DNA from: Bradyrhizobium sp. SZCCT0231
GTDB taxonomy: Bacteria; Pseudomonadota; Alphaproteobacteria; Rhizobiales; Xanthobacteraceae
Assembly: GCF_018130245.1 (NCBI RefSeq)
Contig: NZ_JAFCKP010000011.1
Span: 1 to 64,000, forward strand
Length of the DNA: 64,000 bases
Direction of reading: 5' to 3'
The stretch's first letter is position 1; each line of letters opens with the position of its first letter. A program made the position numbers and the translations under genes. Shown one piece after another: positions 17,421 to 24,771 of this stretch. Under the pieces are notes generated by a model. The model was not told the DNA's origin. It did not search any database and saw only the letters and a program-made list of their open reading frames with translations.

Positions 17421-18188
17421 TCACACCGTGCGATACCCGCCATCCACCATCACGATCGTTCCGGTGACATAGGCCGACATGTCAGATGCGAGGAAGATCG
17501 CAGGTCCGACGATATCCTCGGGCTTGCCGGTGCGGGCCAGCGGAGTGTGATCGACGAAGGCCTGCACCAGCGCCGGATTGGTCGCGCGCACATTGGCGTT
17601 GATGTTGGTTTCGATGAAGCCGGGGCCGATCGCGTTGACGCGCACGCCTTCCTTGCCGAGCTCGACCGCGAGCGCCTTGGTGAAGCCGAGCACGCCGTGT
17701 TTCGAGGTGGTGTAGGCCGCCGAGCTCGGCGTGCGCAGATGCACGAAGGACTGGATCGAGCCGATATTGACGATGCGGCCTTTGCTCGCGCGCAAGGGGG
17801 CGAGGAACGCCTGCGTCATGTTGAAGACGCCGTTGAGGTTGAGCGAGATGATGTCGTTCCAGTCCTTCGCCACCGTCTCGGTCTCGGCGGTGAAGGCATT
17901 GCGGCGGGTGATGCCGGCATTGTTGACGAGGATCGAGACCTGTCCGACCTTGTCTGCAACCTGCTTCGCCAGGGCAAAGCAATCCTCGCGGCGGGTCACG
18001 TCGAGCGCAAAGCTCTCGGCCTTGCCGCCCGCTTTCCGGATCTCCTGCGCGGCCTCCGCCACCGTCTCGGCGTTGACGTCGAGCAGCACGACCTGCGCGC
18101 CCTCGCGCGCATAACCGGCGGCGATCGCCCGCCCGATGCCGGAGCCGGCGCCCGTGACGACGGCGATGTGGTTTGCGAGCAATGCCAT
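17421..18188 (-). CDS. short-chain dehydrogenase/reductase
   Basis: A 255-residue classical SDR. The cofactor motif TGAGSGIG is at 12-19 with D37 (LLDVN) suggesting NAD preference. NNAG is at 89-92, and the catalytic residues are S144, Y159 and K163 (YTTSK). The C-terminal GYRTV end and PGFIETNINANVRATNP substrate loop recall sugar-acid or gluconate dehydrogenases, but the substrate is not clear. It is monocistronic, with no linked transporter in view. Confidence 0.92.
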   Translation of the reverse strand: MALLANHIAVVTGAGSGIGRAIAAGYAREGAQVVLLDVNAETVAEAAQEIRKAGGKAESFALDVTRREDCFALAKQVADKVGQVSILVNNAGITRRNAFTAETETVAKDWNDIISLNLNGVFNMTQAFLAPLRASKGRIVNIGSIQSFVHLRTPSSAAYTTSKHGVLGFTKALAVELGKEGVRVNAIGPGFIETNINANVRATNPALVQAFVDHTPLARTGKPEDIVGPAIFLASDMSAYVTGTIVMVDGGYRTV

Positions 18189-18299
18189 GACATATTCCTC
18201 CCGATTTCGTTTCGAAGTTTCACGAAAAGCTAACTCGAAATTAAGGGGTCGGAAACGGCGGCCTTGGCATACTGATCTTCATTGCTAAACGTTGCGCGC

Positions 18300-18779
18300 A
18301 TGATGGAACGGCTCGACTCCTGGAAACTCGCTCTGGAACGCCTGCGGTCGGCGCCCGATTGGGCCGAGGCGGGCCGGCTCTTGGCGGAGATCGCGCGGAT
18401 GAGCAGCGACGTCACGCTGCGCCATGCCGCCGAGCAGGCGCTTCCGGTGCTGCGCCAGGCCGTGGACAATGACGATCACGGCGTGACGCTGGCGGCCCAG
18501 CGCCGTCTCGGCGTGGTGCTCGAGGTCGTGCACGATCTCTCCGCCCCGCGCTTCGGCCGCCGCAACGCCCTGCCGAAGCAGCTGTCCAGCGAGGACCGCG
18601 CCCGCAAGGTGCTCGGCCTGCCGCTCGCGGTGCAGCTCACCTGCGAGGACATCAACCAGGCCTATCGCCGTGCCGCCAAGGGCATGCATCCCGACCAGGG
18701 CGGCAGCGCGGAAGCCTTCATCGACCTCGCCGCCGCGCGCGACATCCTGATCCATCCCGGCGCGCACAAGGACGCGTGA
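18300..18779 (+). CDS. J-domain protein with C-terminal J domain
   Basis: A 159-residue protein. The last 55 residues resemble a J domain: KVLGLPLAVQLTCEDINQAY, then RRAAKGMHPDQGGSAEAF with the HPD tripeptide that activates DnaK ATPase. The N-terminal 95 residues are helical and without known motifs. No zinc or Gly/Phe region is present, so this is a class C (type III) J protein. The ATG at 18300 (MMERLDSWK) is preferred to an upstream TTG. It would target specific clients to DnaK; the client is unknown. Confidence 0.78.
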   Translation: MMERLDSWKLALERLRSAPDWAEAGRLLAEIARMSSDVTLRHAAEQALPVLRQAVDNDDHGVTLAAQRRLGVVLEVVHDLSAPRFGRRNALPKQLSSEDRARKVLGLPLAVQLTCEDINQAYRRAAKGMHPDQGGSAEAFIDLAAARDILIHPGAHKDA

Positions 18780-18816
18780 GGGCGTCCCAGCCCTCGTTCA
18801 CGCAACACAAAAACAA

Positions 18817-18846
18817 CCGGGCGAGGACGCTGGCGTCCTTGCCCGG
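18817..18846 (-). terminator. rho-independent terminator
   Basis: Arms CCGGGCGAGGACGC and GCGTCCTTGCCCGG pair with a single mismatch around TG. On the minus strand the stem is followed by TTGTTTTTGTG, a T-rich tract. It would terminate the minus-strand gene at 18870-19121 and sits between convergent genes. Confidence 0.75.
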
Positions 18847-18869
18847 CTCTTCGTCCGCCGATCGAATTG

Positions 18870-19121
18870 TTACCAGCTGCAGTGGCCGTTCTTCAGCGCG
18901 GCATCCTTCACCACGAGCGCGTCGAGGAAGGTCGGCACGGTCGCGCTGGCGCGGTGATAGCCGGCCGGCCACGGCGCGGTCGGTATGCTCTCGTCCCAGA
19001 TCTGGCAGAAGCCGGTGTCCTGCCAGCGGATCAGGTGATAGCTGGCTTCGGCAGGGCTCGCGGCGACGAACGCGGTGACGGCAAGGCCGGCGGCAGCGCA
19101 CAGCACGGAAAGACGACGCAT
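18870..19121 (-). CDS. small exported protein, W-D-T-G-F-C-Q-W type (paralogue 1)
   Basis: An 83-residue protein with a signal peptide (MRRLSVLCAAAGLAVTAFVA...AEA). The mature part has the pattern YHLIRWQDTGFCQIWDE, then PTFLDALVVKDA and a C-terminal GHCSW. The product of 19451-19711 has the same plan (YYVIRWDNTGICQVWNE, PTFQEASDVQ, ending RRCTL), so the two are paralogues. Two conserved cysteines probably form a disulfide in the periplasm. The ATG at 19121 is chosen because it begins the signal peptide. Function unknown. Confidence 0.78.
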   Translation of the reverse strand: MRRLSVLCAAAGLAVTAFVAASPAEASYHLIRWQDTGFCQIWDESIPTAPWPAGYHRASATVPTFLDALVVKDAALKNGHCSW

Positions 19122-19314
19122 GATCAGCTCCTCAAAATGAATGATGTGATGCGCCTCCCGACAATGACGGGAGGGGGTGGTGCGGGACGCTTTGGGGGAT
19201 GCGCCCCGGACAAGATGTGAGTAGCTGCTTGCGCCGATCAGGTTCAAACAAGGCGGGCACGAAAAGACGAGGGCGGATCGCTCGCGCGACCCGCCCTTCA
19301 GACGCGACCTCTCG

Positions 19315-19359
19315 CCTAAGGCGCGATGAGACTAGGATGAATCGTCATCGCGCCTTAGG
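19315..19359. repeat. perfect 15-bp inverted repeat
   Basis: CCTAAGGCGCGATGA (19315-19329) and TCATCGCGCCTTAGG (19345-19359) are exact inverted copies with a 15-base loop. It lies between the two paralogous small secreted-protein genes, next to a family G repeat. There is no T-tract on either side. Confidence 0.75.
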
Positions 19360-19368
19360 TTATTGTTC

Positions 19369-19448
19369 GAGCATGATCTCCGCGCAAACGCGTTCCGCGT
19401 TTGTCGCGAGGGAAAACCGCTACACACTTTTCCGGATCATGCTCTAGA
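19369..19448. repeat. palindromic repeat, family G
   Basis: Nearly identical to 14746-14823: GAGCATGATC at one end, GATCATGCTC at the other, and AAACGCGTTCCGCGTTT inside. It lies just downstream of the stop of the gene at 19451-19711 and may form its 3' hairpin. Confidence 0.85.
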
Positions 19449-19450
19449 GC

Positions 19451-19711
19451 TCAGAGCGTGCAGCGGCGGTCGGCGCGCATCTTGATCTGGACGTCCGATG
19501 CCTCCTGGAAGGTCGGGAGCGGCTTGCTGACGACCTTGTAGGTCGACACCCCCCACTGGAACGGCTTGTACTGCAGGTCCTCGTTCCAGACCTGGCAGAT
19601 GCCGGTGTTGTCCCAGCGGATCACGTAATAGCCGGCCTTCGCGGATGCGGGCACGGCGAACACGGAACTAGCGATGCCGGCAACGGCACAGAGCGCGAGA
19701 ACGCGACGCAT
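19451..19711 (-). CDS. small exported protein, W-D-T-G-C-Q-W type (paralogue 2)
   Basis: An 86-residue protein with a signal peptide (MRRVLALCAVAGIASSVFAV, cleavage near ASA-KA). The mature part shows YYVIRWDNTGICQVWNEDL, PLPTFQEASDVQ and RRCTL. It is paralogous to the product of 18870-19121. Both have Cys residues at matching places, suggesting a disulfide. The ATG follows AGGAGATACTTC on the minus strand, a good ribosome-binding site. Role unknown. Confidence 0.8.
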   Translation of the reverse strand: MRRVLALCAVAGIASSVFAVPASAKAGYYVIRWDNTGICQVWNEDLQYKPFQWGVSTYKVVSKPLPTFQEASDVQIKMRADRRCTL

Positions 19712-19865
19712 GAAGTATCTCCTTATGGGGGAAGCAGGATCTGAAAATTCGTGCGGTAAAAGCGGGTCCTTTGCAAGCCGGGGAGCCGCCGTTCACGGAC
19801 ATGTCAGCTGCTCCCCACGCATTTGGTTCGGCCGCGTGCCCGGCAAGCCACACGCAGCGAACCGT

Positions 19866-20249
19866 TCACTTGGCCAGCGACGCGACCGCCTCGATCTCGA
19901 TCAGCATCTTCGGGTCGGGCAGCGCGTGCACCACACACGTGGTGCGCGCCGGGTAGGGCGGCGGGCCGAAGGCGCCGGCATAGAGCGCGTTCATGGCGGC
20001 GACATCAGAGGCGCGGGTCAAGAGCACGTTGACCTTGACGAGATCGTGCATGCCGGCGCCGGCCTCGCCCAGCACGCGCTTGATGTTGACGACGACGTTG
20101 GCGAACTGCGCATCGAAGCCGTCGGGCAGCGCGCCATTGGCATCGAAGCCGGGAATGCCGGAGATGAACAGGAGGTCGCCGACGCGCGTCGCAAAGGACA
20201 GCGGCGGCGCCTTGACGTGCGGCGGGGGCGCGAAATGCTGGATCGGCAT
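19866..20249 (-). CDS. RidA/YjgF family protein
   Basis: A 127-residue protein of the Rid superfamily: GDLLFISGIPGFDANGAL, NVVVNIKRVLGEAGAGMHDL, VKVNVLLTRASDVAAMNALY and YPARTTCVVHALPDPKMLIE. RidA proteins hydrolyse reactive enamine/imine intermediates; the Arg in PARTT corresponds to the carboxylate-binding arginine of active members, and IEIEA supplies the usual acidic residue. The ATG at 20249 gives the family length; the longer open frame is not conserved in character. It is not linked to a pyridoxal enzyme here. Confidence 0.9.
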   Translation of the reverse strand: MPIQHFAPPPHVKAPPLSFATRVGDLLFISGIPGFDANGALPDGFDAQFANVVVNIKRVLGEAGAGMHDLVKVNVLLTRASDVAAMNALYAGAFGPPPYPARTTCVVHALPDPKMLIEIEAVASLAK

Positions 20250-20471
20250 GGGATCACCTCGGGTGCGGTCGCGGACGCATGAGCGTAGCGGCAGGCGAGG
20301 GCCGCGCAAAACCAAAAGTGCGAAAACAACCCCATGCACAGTAGCGATCGTGCGGAGATCATTGGGCCTTCTCGAATTCGGGAAGAGCGAAATATCCGCT
20401 TGCTCCGTCGGGCAAAACAGGGGCAGAATGGCATTCTGGAAGTTGGTCCGTGCTGTGGCCCCAAGCTCCGC
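20250..20471. other. intergenic, nothing recognised
   Basis: Between RidA and a family B repeat. No coding frame, RNA or strong hairpin stands out. Together with the repeat that follows, it makes a 450-base gap before the next gene. Confidence 0.4.
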
Positions 20472-20576
20472 TGTCATGCCACGGCTCGACCGGGGCATCC
20501 AGTACGCCGCGGCTTCTCGGCTCAATCACAACCGTCTCGGCGTACTGGATCGCCCGGTTAAACCGGGCGATGACAG
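20472..20576. repeat. palindromic repeat, family B
   Basis: TGTCATGCCACGGCTCGACC is roughly inverted as GGTTAAACCGGGCGATGACA, with CAGTACGCCG and CGGCGTACTG as inner arms. See 359-460 for the other copies. Confidence 0.8.
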
Positions 20577-20699
20577 TTGAATGTGCTGGTACACCTCACG
20601 CATCACGCCCACCCCATCATGTTGCCGCCGCGATCGATCGGATAAATTCGCAGCGTCTGATTCGATTCCACCCTTGAAAAATAGCCCCCGGAGACACCC

Positions 20700-21134
20700 A
20701 TGAAGATCGCATCCACCTTCCGTGCCGCGTGCGTCGCCATTGCCGCCCTGGCCGGCCTCTCGACGGCGGCGCAGGCCGACAGCGGCTTCGTGACGCTGAC
20801 GATCTACAAGGCGGGCTGGATCATCGGCGGCTCGGGCGGCTCGGGCGTGCTGAACTTCCGCGGCCGCACTTACGGGCTCTCCACCGGCGGCCTCGACTAC
20901 GGCCTCGTGTTCGGCGGCTCCAAGACCGTGCTGCGCGGCCGCGTCTCCAACATCAACCGGCCTTCCGATGTCGCCGGCGTCTACGGCGCCGCCGGCGCGG
21001 GCCTCGCCGTCGGTGCCGGCGCCCGCGCCATCGTGCTGACCAACCAGAAGGGCGCGGTGCTGGAGCTGACCGGCACGCAGGTCGGATTGATGGCGAATGC
21101 GGATCTCAGCGGGCTTGCGATCACGATGCGGTAG
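20700..21134 (+). CDS. exported glycine-rich protein, unknown family
   Basis: A 144-residue protein with a clear signal peptide (MKIASTFRAACVAIAALAGL...AQA). The mature domain is beta-rich and glycine-rich: FVTLTIYKAGWIIGGSGGSG, FRGRTYGLSTGGLDYGLVFG and GAAGAGLAVGAGARAIVLTN. The pattern resembles periplasmic DUF1134/EipA-like or YSC84-like proteins, but I cannot assign it firmly. The gene stands alone after a family B repeat and ends 10 bases before a family A repeat. Confidence 0.7.
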   Translation: MKIASTFRAACVAIAALAGLSTAAQADSGFVTLTIYKAGWIIGGSGGSGVLNFRGRTYGLSTGGLDYGLVFGGSKTVLRGRVSNINRPSDVAGVYGAAGAGLAVGAGARAIVLTNQKGAVLELTGTQVGLMANADLSGLAITMR

Positions 21135-21144
21135 AAGACGATGC

Positions 21145-21303
21145 CGTAGGGTGGGCAAAGGCGCGCAAGCGCCGTGCCCACCATCTCTCGGCGGTTGCCG
21201 GCGGCCATCCTTCGAGACGGCTGCTTCGCAGCCTCCTCAGGATGAGGTCTGTGGCCGCGGTGACGGCGCTGGTGGGCACGCTTTCGCTTTGCCCACCCTA
21301 CGA
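21145..21303. repeat. palindromic repeat, family A (CGTAGGGTGGGCAAAG)
   Basis: CGTAGGGTGGGCAAAGGCG at the left is inverted as CGCTTTGCCCACCCTACG at the right. The inside contains CCTTCGAGACGGCTGC and CCTCCTCAGGATGAGG, another common intergenic motif. The CTA at 21298-21300 forms the TAG stop of the GST-like gene on the minus strand. Confidence 0.85.
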
Positions 21304-22005
21304 GACTGCGGACTTCGCGCTCACCATCGCATGCATCCGCTCGCAATGCGCGACGAGGTTGGCGTGCGCATCGACGAAGGCCTTCAATGGGGTCGGGATC
21401 GGAAAGAAATAAATGTTGGCGATGAAGCCGTAGATGCCGGCGTCACAGCTCGTCGGCGCTGCGCCATGCACGAAGCCTTGCGCCGGCACGATTTCCGCCA
21501 GCACCTGCAAGTCGGCGAGCCCCCGTGCATAGGCCTGCTCGGGCGTGTAGCGGCCGATGCCCTGATAGTGATAGCGCTGCGCGTTGTAGGCCTTGGCCTT
21601 CTCGAACCCTTGCGCGTCGATCTGTGGGTGCTGCGCGATGAAGGCGTCGCGGAATGCCGGATAGAAGCGCTCGTCCTTCCAGCGCGAATACGACATCACC
21701 CAGTAGAGGTCGTCCAGCATGCGCGTGACGAGATGGTCGGTGCGGCGCTGCTCCGGTGACAGGCCGGCATCGATCGTGAGGCGATATTTCGCGATCGCAT
21801 GCGCGATGATGGTCTCGCTGTCGCCGATGGTCTCGCCGTCGTCGACGATGTAAGGCAGCTGCCCGCGCGGCGCAGCGGAAGCGTCGAAGACGTGCTCGTG
21901 CACGAACGGCACGCCGGCGAGCTTGAGGAAGGCGTAGACCTTGAGGCCGTAGCCGTTGTTGTCGGCGGCGCCGAACAGTTTTGGGTAAGAGTAGAGGGTC
22001 AGCAT
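21298..22005 (-). CDS. glutathione S-transferase family protein
   Basis: A 235-residue protein with an N-terminal thioredoxin-like half (MLTLYSYPKLFGAADNNGYG, LPYIVDDGETIGDSETIIAH) and a helical C-terminal half. The ETIIAH segment matches the glutathione gamma-glutamyl binding E/D-S motif, and a start-proximal Tyr or Ser could be catalytic. Related proteins are annotated as GST family members of unknown substrate. The ATG at 22005 is chosen from domain limits. The TAG stop lies in a family A repeat. Confidence 0.8.
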   Translation of the reverse strand: MLTLYSYPKLFGAADNNGYGLKVYAFLKLAGVPFVHEHVFDASAAPRGQLPYIVDDGETIGDSETIIAHAIAKYRLTIDAGLSPEQRRTDHLVTRMLDDLYWVMSYSRWKDERFYPAFRDAFIAQHPQIDAQGFEKAKAYNAQRYHYQGIGRYTPEQAYARGLADLQVLAEIVPAQGFVHGAAPTSCDAGIYGFIANIYFFPIPTPLKAFVDAHANLVAHCERMHAMVSAKSAVS

Positions 22006-22311
22006 GGGCGGGCTCCTCTGTTGGTGGAGCCTAGAGTGCCGGGGCACCGTCGCGGACGCAATGGTAGCCTCGTAGGTCCGCATGAGCGAAAGCGACATGC
22101 GGGAGCAGTCTCCCCGGATATCGCTTGGGCTCCGGGGTGGTCGGCGTTGCGTCCAGAGGACGAACGACCGGGCGGGGGGCCGACAGGCTATCGCGTTTTC
22201 CGCGCTACACTTGCGCCGGGCAAAAAAAACCGGCCGACCTTGTCGGAACGCCCCTCCCGCCCGCGTCCTTGAAGTACCCGCGCGCCGCCCGGGCCGAAAG
22301 GAGCCCCATTC
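22006..22311. other. intergenic, nothing recognised
   Basis: A divergent intergenic region between the GST-like gene and the VOC gene. A run GGGCAAAAAAAACCGGCC is the only A-tract. Short open frames here are Arg-rich and unlikely to be coding. Promoters for both genes should lie in it but none is clear. Confidence 0.4.
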
Positions 22312-22749
22312 ATGACGTCCATCACGCCGTTTCTCTGGTTCGATAACAACGTCCCGGCGGCCGTCGCCTTCTACAAATCGGTGTTTCCCAATGCCAAGGT
22401 CGAAACCGTCAGCGACTTCATGGCGGTGTTCGAGCTCGAAGGCCAGCGCTTCCACGCGCTCAATGGCGGGCCGCAATACCGCTTCAACGAGGCGGTGTCG
22501 TTCTTCATCAGCGTCGAGACGCAAGGCGAGGTCGACTATTTCTGGAAAGCGCTGACCGCCGACGGGGGCGAGGAATCGCGGTGCGGCTGGCTCAAGGACA
22601 AGTTCGGCCTGTCCTGGCAGGTGATCCCGACGGCGCTTGGCCGCTATCTCGGCGACCCCGACCGCACCAGGGCGAACCGCGTGATGCAGGCGATGATGGG
22701 GATGCGGAAGATCGTGATCGCGGAGCTGGACAAGGCGTATGCGGGCTGA
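22312..22749 (+). CDS. VOC family protein (PhnB-like)
   Basis: A 145-residue protein of the glyoxalase/bleomycin-resistance superfamily, PhnB or 3-demethylubiquinone-methyltransferase-like subgroup: MTSITPFLWFDNNVPAAVAF, YKSVFPNAKVETVSDF, then FHALNGGPQYRFNEAVSFFI, and GGEESRCGWLKDKFGLSWQV. Members are dimeric metal-binding beta-alpha-beta proteins of often unknown reaction. An AAGGAGCCCCATTC lies before the ATG. It stands alone, followed by a family A repeat. Confidence 0.88.
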   Translation: MTSITPFLWFDNNVPAAVAFYKSVFPNAKVETVSDFMAVFELEGQRFHALNGGPQYRFNEAVSFFISVETQGEVDYFWKALTADGGEESRCGWLKDKFGLSWQVIPTALGRYLGDPDRTRANRVMQAMMGMRKIVIAELDKAYAG

Positions 22750-22760
22750 GGCGACGGCGC

Positions 22761-22862
22761 CGTAGAGTGGGCAAAGGCGCTCTTCGCGCCGTGCCCACGC
22801 ATTGCCGGGACTGACGGAGAAGTCGTGGGCACGGCGCTGACGCGCCTTTGCCCACGCTACGA
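22761..22862. repeat. palindromic repeat, family A
   Basis: CGTAGAGTGGGCAAAGGCGC is inverted as GCGCCTTTGCCCACGCTACG with GTGCCCACG / CGTGGGCAC as inner arms. It marks the left end of the accessory segment containing the TIR operon. Confidence 0.85.
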
Positions 22863-23170
22863 GGCTGTGCATCCGAGCAAGACCGCGCGCCAAACCCACA
22901 GTGTCGTCCCGGCCTAGCGCGCAATTGCGCACGCATATGCGGTCGCTCAACACGAGACGGCGCAAGGCGTAACCCACCTTACGGACCTGCTCCGCCGCGT
23001 TTGGCGAACTTGGCCTCGCTCGCGCAATCCGATGCGTCGCAGCGACAATTGCCTGCCGCCCGGTTCGCGAGATAACGGCCTTGACGGTGGATCGGAATCC
23101 GAACATTCTGATCGCGTTTAAGTAGTGGAATAATTTTGTCTCTCCCCGTCGGTCAGTGCAGGGATTTGAC
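22863..23170 (+). promoter_or_regulatory. upstream region of TIR operon with possible promoter
   Basis: Contains AGCGCGCAATTGCGCACGC near 22915, a repeat fragment also seen at 3050 and 30690. A possible promoter is TTGACG at 23081-23086 and CATTCT at 23104-23109 with a 17-base spacer, which would give a leader of about 55 bases. No gene is seen. The -10 match is weak. Confidence 0.4.
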
Positions 23171-23869
23171 GTGAACAAGATTTTTGTCGCCTTCTCGTTT
23201 CGAGATCGCAACGAGCAACTGGTCAGGGATATTGACCGGATCATCCGTAGCCACGGTCTTGTGTCTGTCAGCGGAGAAATTCTTGGCGGGCAAGATCTGA
23301 CCCCGGAAGTCCAGGACCGCATCCGACAATGCGACGCCTTGGTCGCGTTGATGACGCGAGAGATGCAGGTGCAGGCGGAGGGGCAAAGCTATTGGCTGCC
23401 GACCGAATGGGTGTCCGGCGAATATGTATCTGCACGGGCCAGGAATCAGTTAGCCATTGCAATCATCGAAGACGGGGTCCGATTGAAGGGGCCGTATGCG
23501 CAGAATGAGCATATCAGACTCGATCGAGCTGCGCCCTCAGAAGCACTTCTTCGTCTCTCCGAAACGATTGGTTACTGGAGGGCGGAAGCGGGGCGGGCTC
23601 TCGAGATCAGGCTTGTGCCGAAGGAGGCGGCCGTCTTTGCAGCCAGCGGCAATGCACGGTGCCAGTACAGGCTGGTCGCTCCGAACGCAGTGGCACCGAG
23701 TCCCTGGCTCGATGGGCGGGCGGCGCGAAAGCCGGGCGGCGTGTTTCTTGTCGTGCCGGGCGTCAAGCCGGATCACTCCATTGAGGTGCAGCTTCTCGAG
23801 GGAGCCAATCCAAAGTGGTGTTCGCTCGAGTCTCCGCAGTGGGTTCACGTTGAGCTGGCGAGCGTGTGA
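23171..23869 (+). CDS. TIR-like domain protein, first gene of a TIR operon
   Basis: A 232-residue protein. Residues 2-125 look like a TIR-type domain: strand NKIFVAFSFRDRNEQL, GEILGGQDLTPEVQDRIRQC followed by DALVALMT, then TEWVSGEYVSARA, in which W80 and E84 fit the W-x3-E signature around the NADase glutamate. IAIIEDGV is a later strand. Residues 130-232 are a beta-rich domain I do not recognise (QYRLVAPNA, GGVFLVVPGV, HSIEVQLLEG). The GTG at 23171 follows GGGATTTGAC; an in-frame GTG at 23156 is the alternative. The stop overlaps the next ATG by one base (TGATG). Likely an immune-type effector or signal enzyme; this is inference. Confidence 0.72.
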   Translation: MNKIFVAFSFRDRNEQLVRDIDRIIRSHGLVSVSGEILGGQDLTPEVQDRIRQCDALVALMTREMQVQAEGQSYWLPTEWVSGEYVSARARNQLAIAIIEDGVRLKGPYAQNEHIRLDRAAPSEALLRLSETIGYWRAEAGRALEIRLVPKEAAVFAASGNARCQYRLVAPNAVAPSPWLDGRAARKPGGVFLVVPGVKPDHSIEVQLLEGANPKWCSLESPQWVHVELASV

Positions 23870-24621
23870 TGACAACCCTCAAGATTGCCCAGCTTTCCGA
23901 ACAAATCGAACCCTCATACTGGGGGTGGTCGGTCTGGCTCGAAGGATCCCCAGAGGAGATTGCCGCCGTCGAGGAGGTGGTCTGGAAACTTCACCCGACG
24001 TTTTCGTCGCCCGAGGTGCGCGTGACGGATCGCACGAGTAACTTTCGCCTGGTCAGAAGTGGCTGGGGTGAATTTCGGATTCAGGCAGACGTCCGCATGA
24101 ACAACGGGCAGAACCTCGCGCTGAGTCACTGGCTGCGTCTCGGCCCGTCGGCGCCGACAAAGGAGGAGATGGCTGCGGCCGGGACCGGCGACGTCGCGCC
24201 GCTTGGGATCGAGCCCGGCGAACGCCCGCCGTTGGTTTTCCTTTCTTACACCAGTTCGGACGCCCGGCTGGCTGGCGCGGTCGCAAAGGAATTGAAGCGC
24301 AATCATGTCGACGTCGCCGTCGACGTCGACATTCCCTCAGGTGTCAATTTCCGGGACTGGATTTCGGAAAAGATCCCGCTGTGCGATGCGACCGTGTTCC
24401 TGCTTCCAAACGCCGATTCCGCAGCGCTGTCAAACAGCTTCACGGGCTATGAATTGCGGCTGGCGCAGAAATCGGACAGGCCAATCATTCCGATCCTGCG
24501 ATCGGGGGCGGATGTGCCGGATCAGCTGAAAAACTTCAAAGCCATCACTGTCGAAGGAGGGCCATCGGCCGAGATCGACGTCCAGGCCATCGCCCGCTCC
24601 ATCACCAATATCGTTCGTTGA
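23869..24621 (+). CDS. YEATS-like domain fused to TIR domain
   Basis: A 250-residue protein. Residues 1-92 match the prokaryotic YEATS-like pattern: WGWSVWLEGSPEEI, VVWKLHPTFSSPEV, NFRLVRSGWGEFRI and a final LSHWLRLG. A linker follows, then a TIR domain from about 121: PLVFLSYTSSDARLAGAV, VDVAVDVDIPSG, LCDATVFLLP, and FTGYELRLAQ, where E175 sits at the place of the catalytic glutamate of TIR NADases. RPIIPILR is a later strand. The ATG overlaps the upstream stop, so the two are translationally coupled. YEATS-like domains in bacteria are reported in conflict systems as ligand-sensing modules. A defence role is likely but not shown. Confidence 0.8.
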   Translation: MTTLKIAQLSEQIEPSYWGWSVWLEGSPEEIAAVEEVVWKLHPTFSSPEVRVTDRTSNFRLVRSGWGEFRIQADVRMNNGQNLALSHWLRLGPSAPTKEEMAAAGTGDVAPLGIEPGERPPLVFLSYTSSDARLAGAVAKELKRNHVDVAVDVDIPSGVNFRDWISEKIPLCDATVFLLPNADSAALSNSFTGYELRLAQKSDRPIIPILRSGADVPDQLKNFKAITVEGGPSAEIDVQAIARSITNIVR

Positions 24622-24630
24622 ACGAAGATC

Positions 24631-24771
24631 TCGTAGGGTGGTTAGCCCCGGGCTGCGCGAAGCGCAGTCCCTTGGCGTAACCCACCTCTTGAGCGTCCGC
24701 GGCGGCAGAAGCGGTGGGTTGCGCCGCGCGGCCGGCGCTTTGCGCCGCCGCGCGTCTAACCCACCCTACGC
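24631..24771. repeat. palindromic repeat, family A (GTTAGCCCCGGGCTGCG subtype)
   Basis: TCGTAGGGTGGTTAGCCCC at one end and TAACCCACCCTACG at the other. CTGCGCGAAGCGCAG forms an inner hairpin. It closely resembles 25959-26098. The CTA at 24766-24768 is the TAG stop of the glycosylase-like gene. It separates the TIR operon from that gene. Confidence 0.85.

Noticed and set aside
22082-22315. Possible 77-residue gene before the VOC gene
   Set aside because: Arg-rich, no ribosome-binding site, and it overlaps the start of the VOC gene in another frame.
22006-23322. N-terminal extension of the GST-like gene to 674 residues
   Set aside because: The upstream part crosses a divergent VOC gene and a palindromic repeat and has no domain; the GST-like domain begins at the ATG at 22005.
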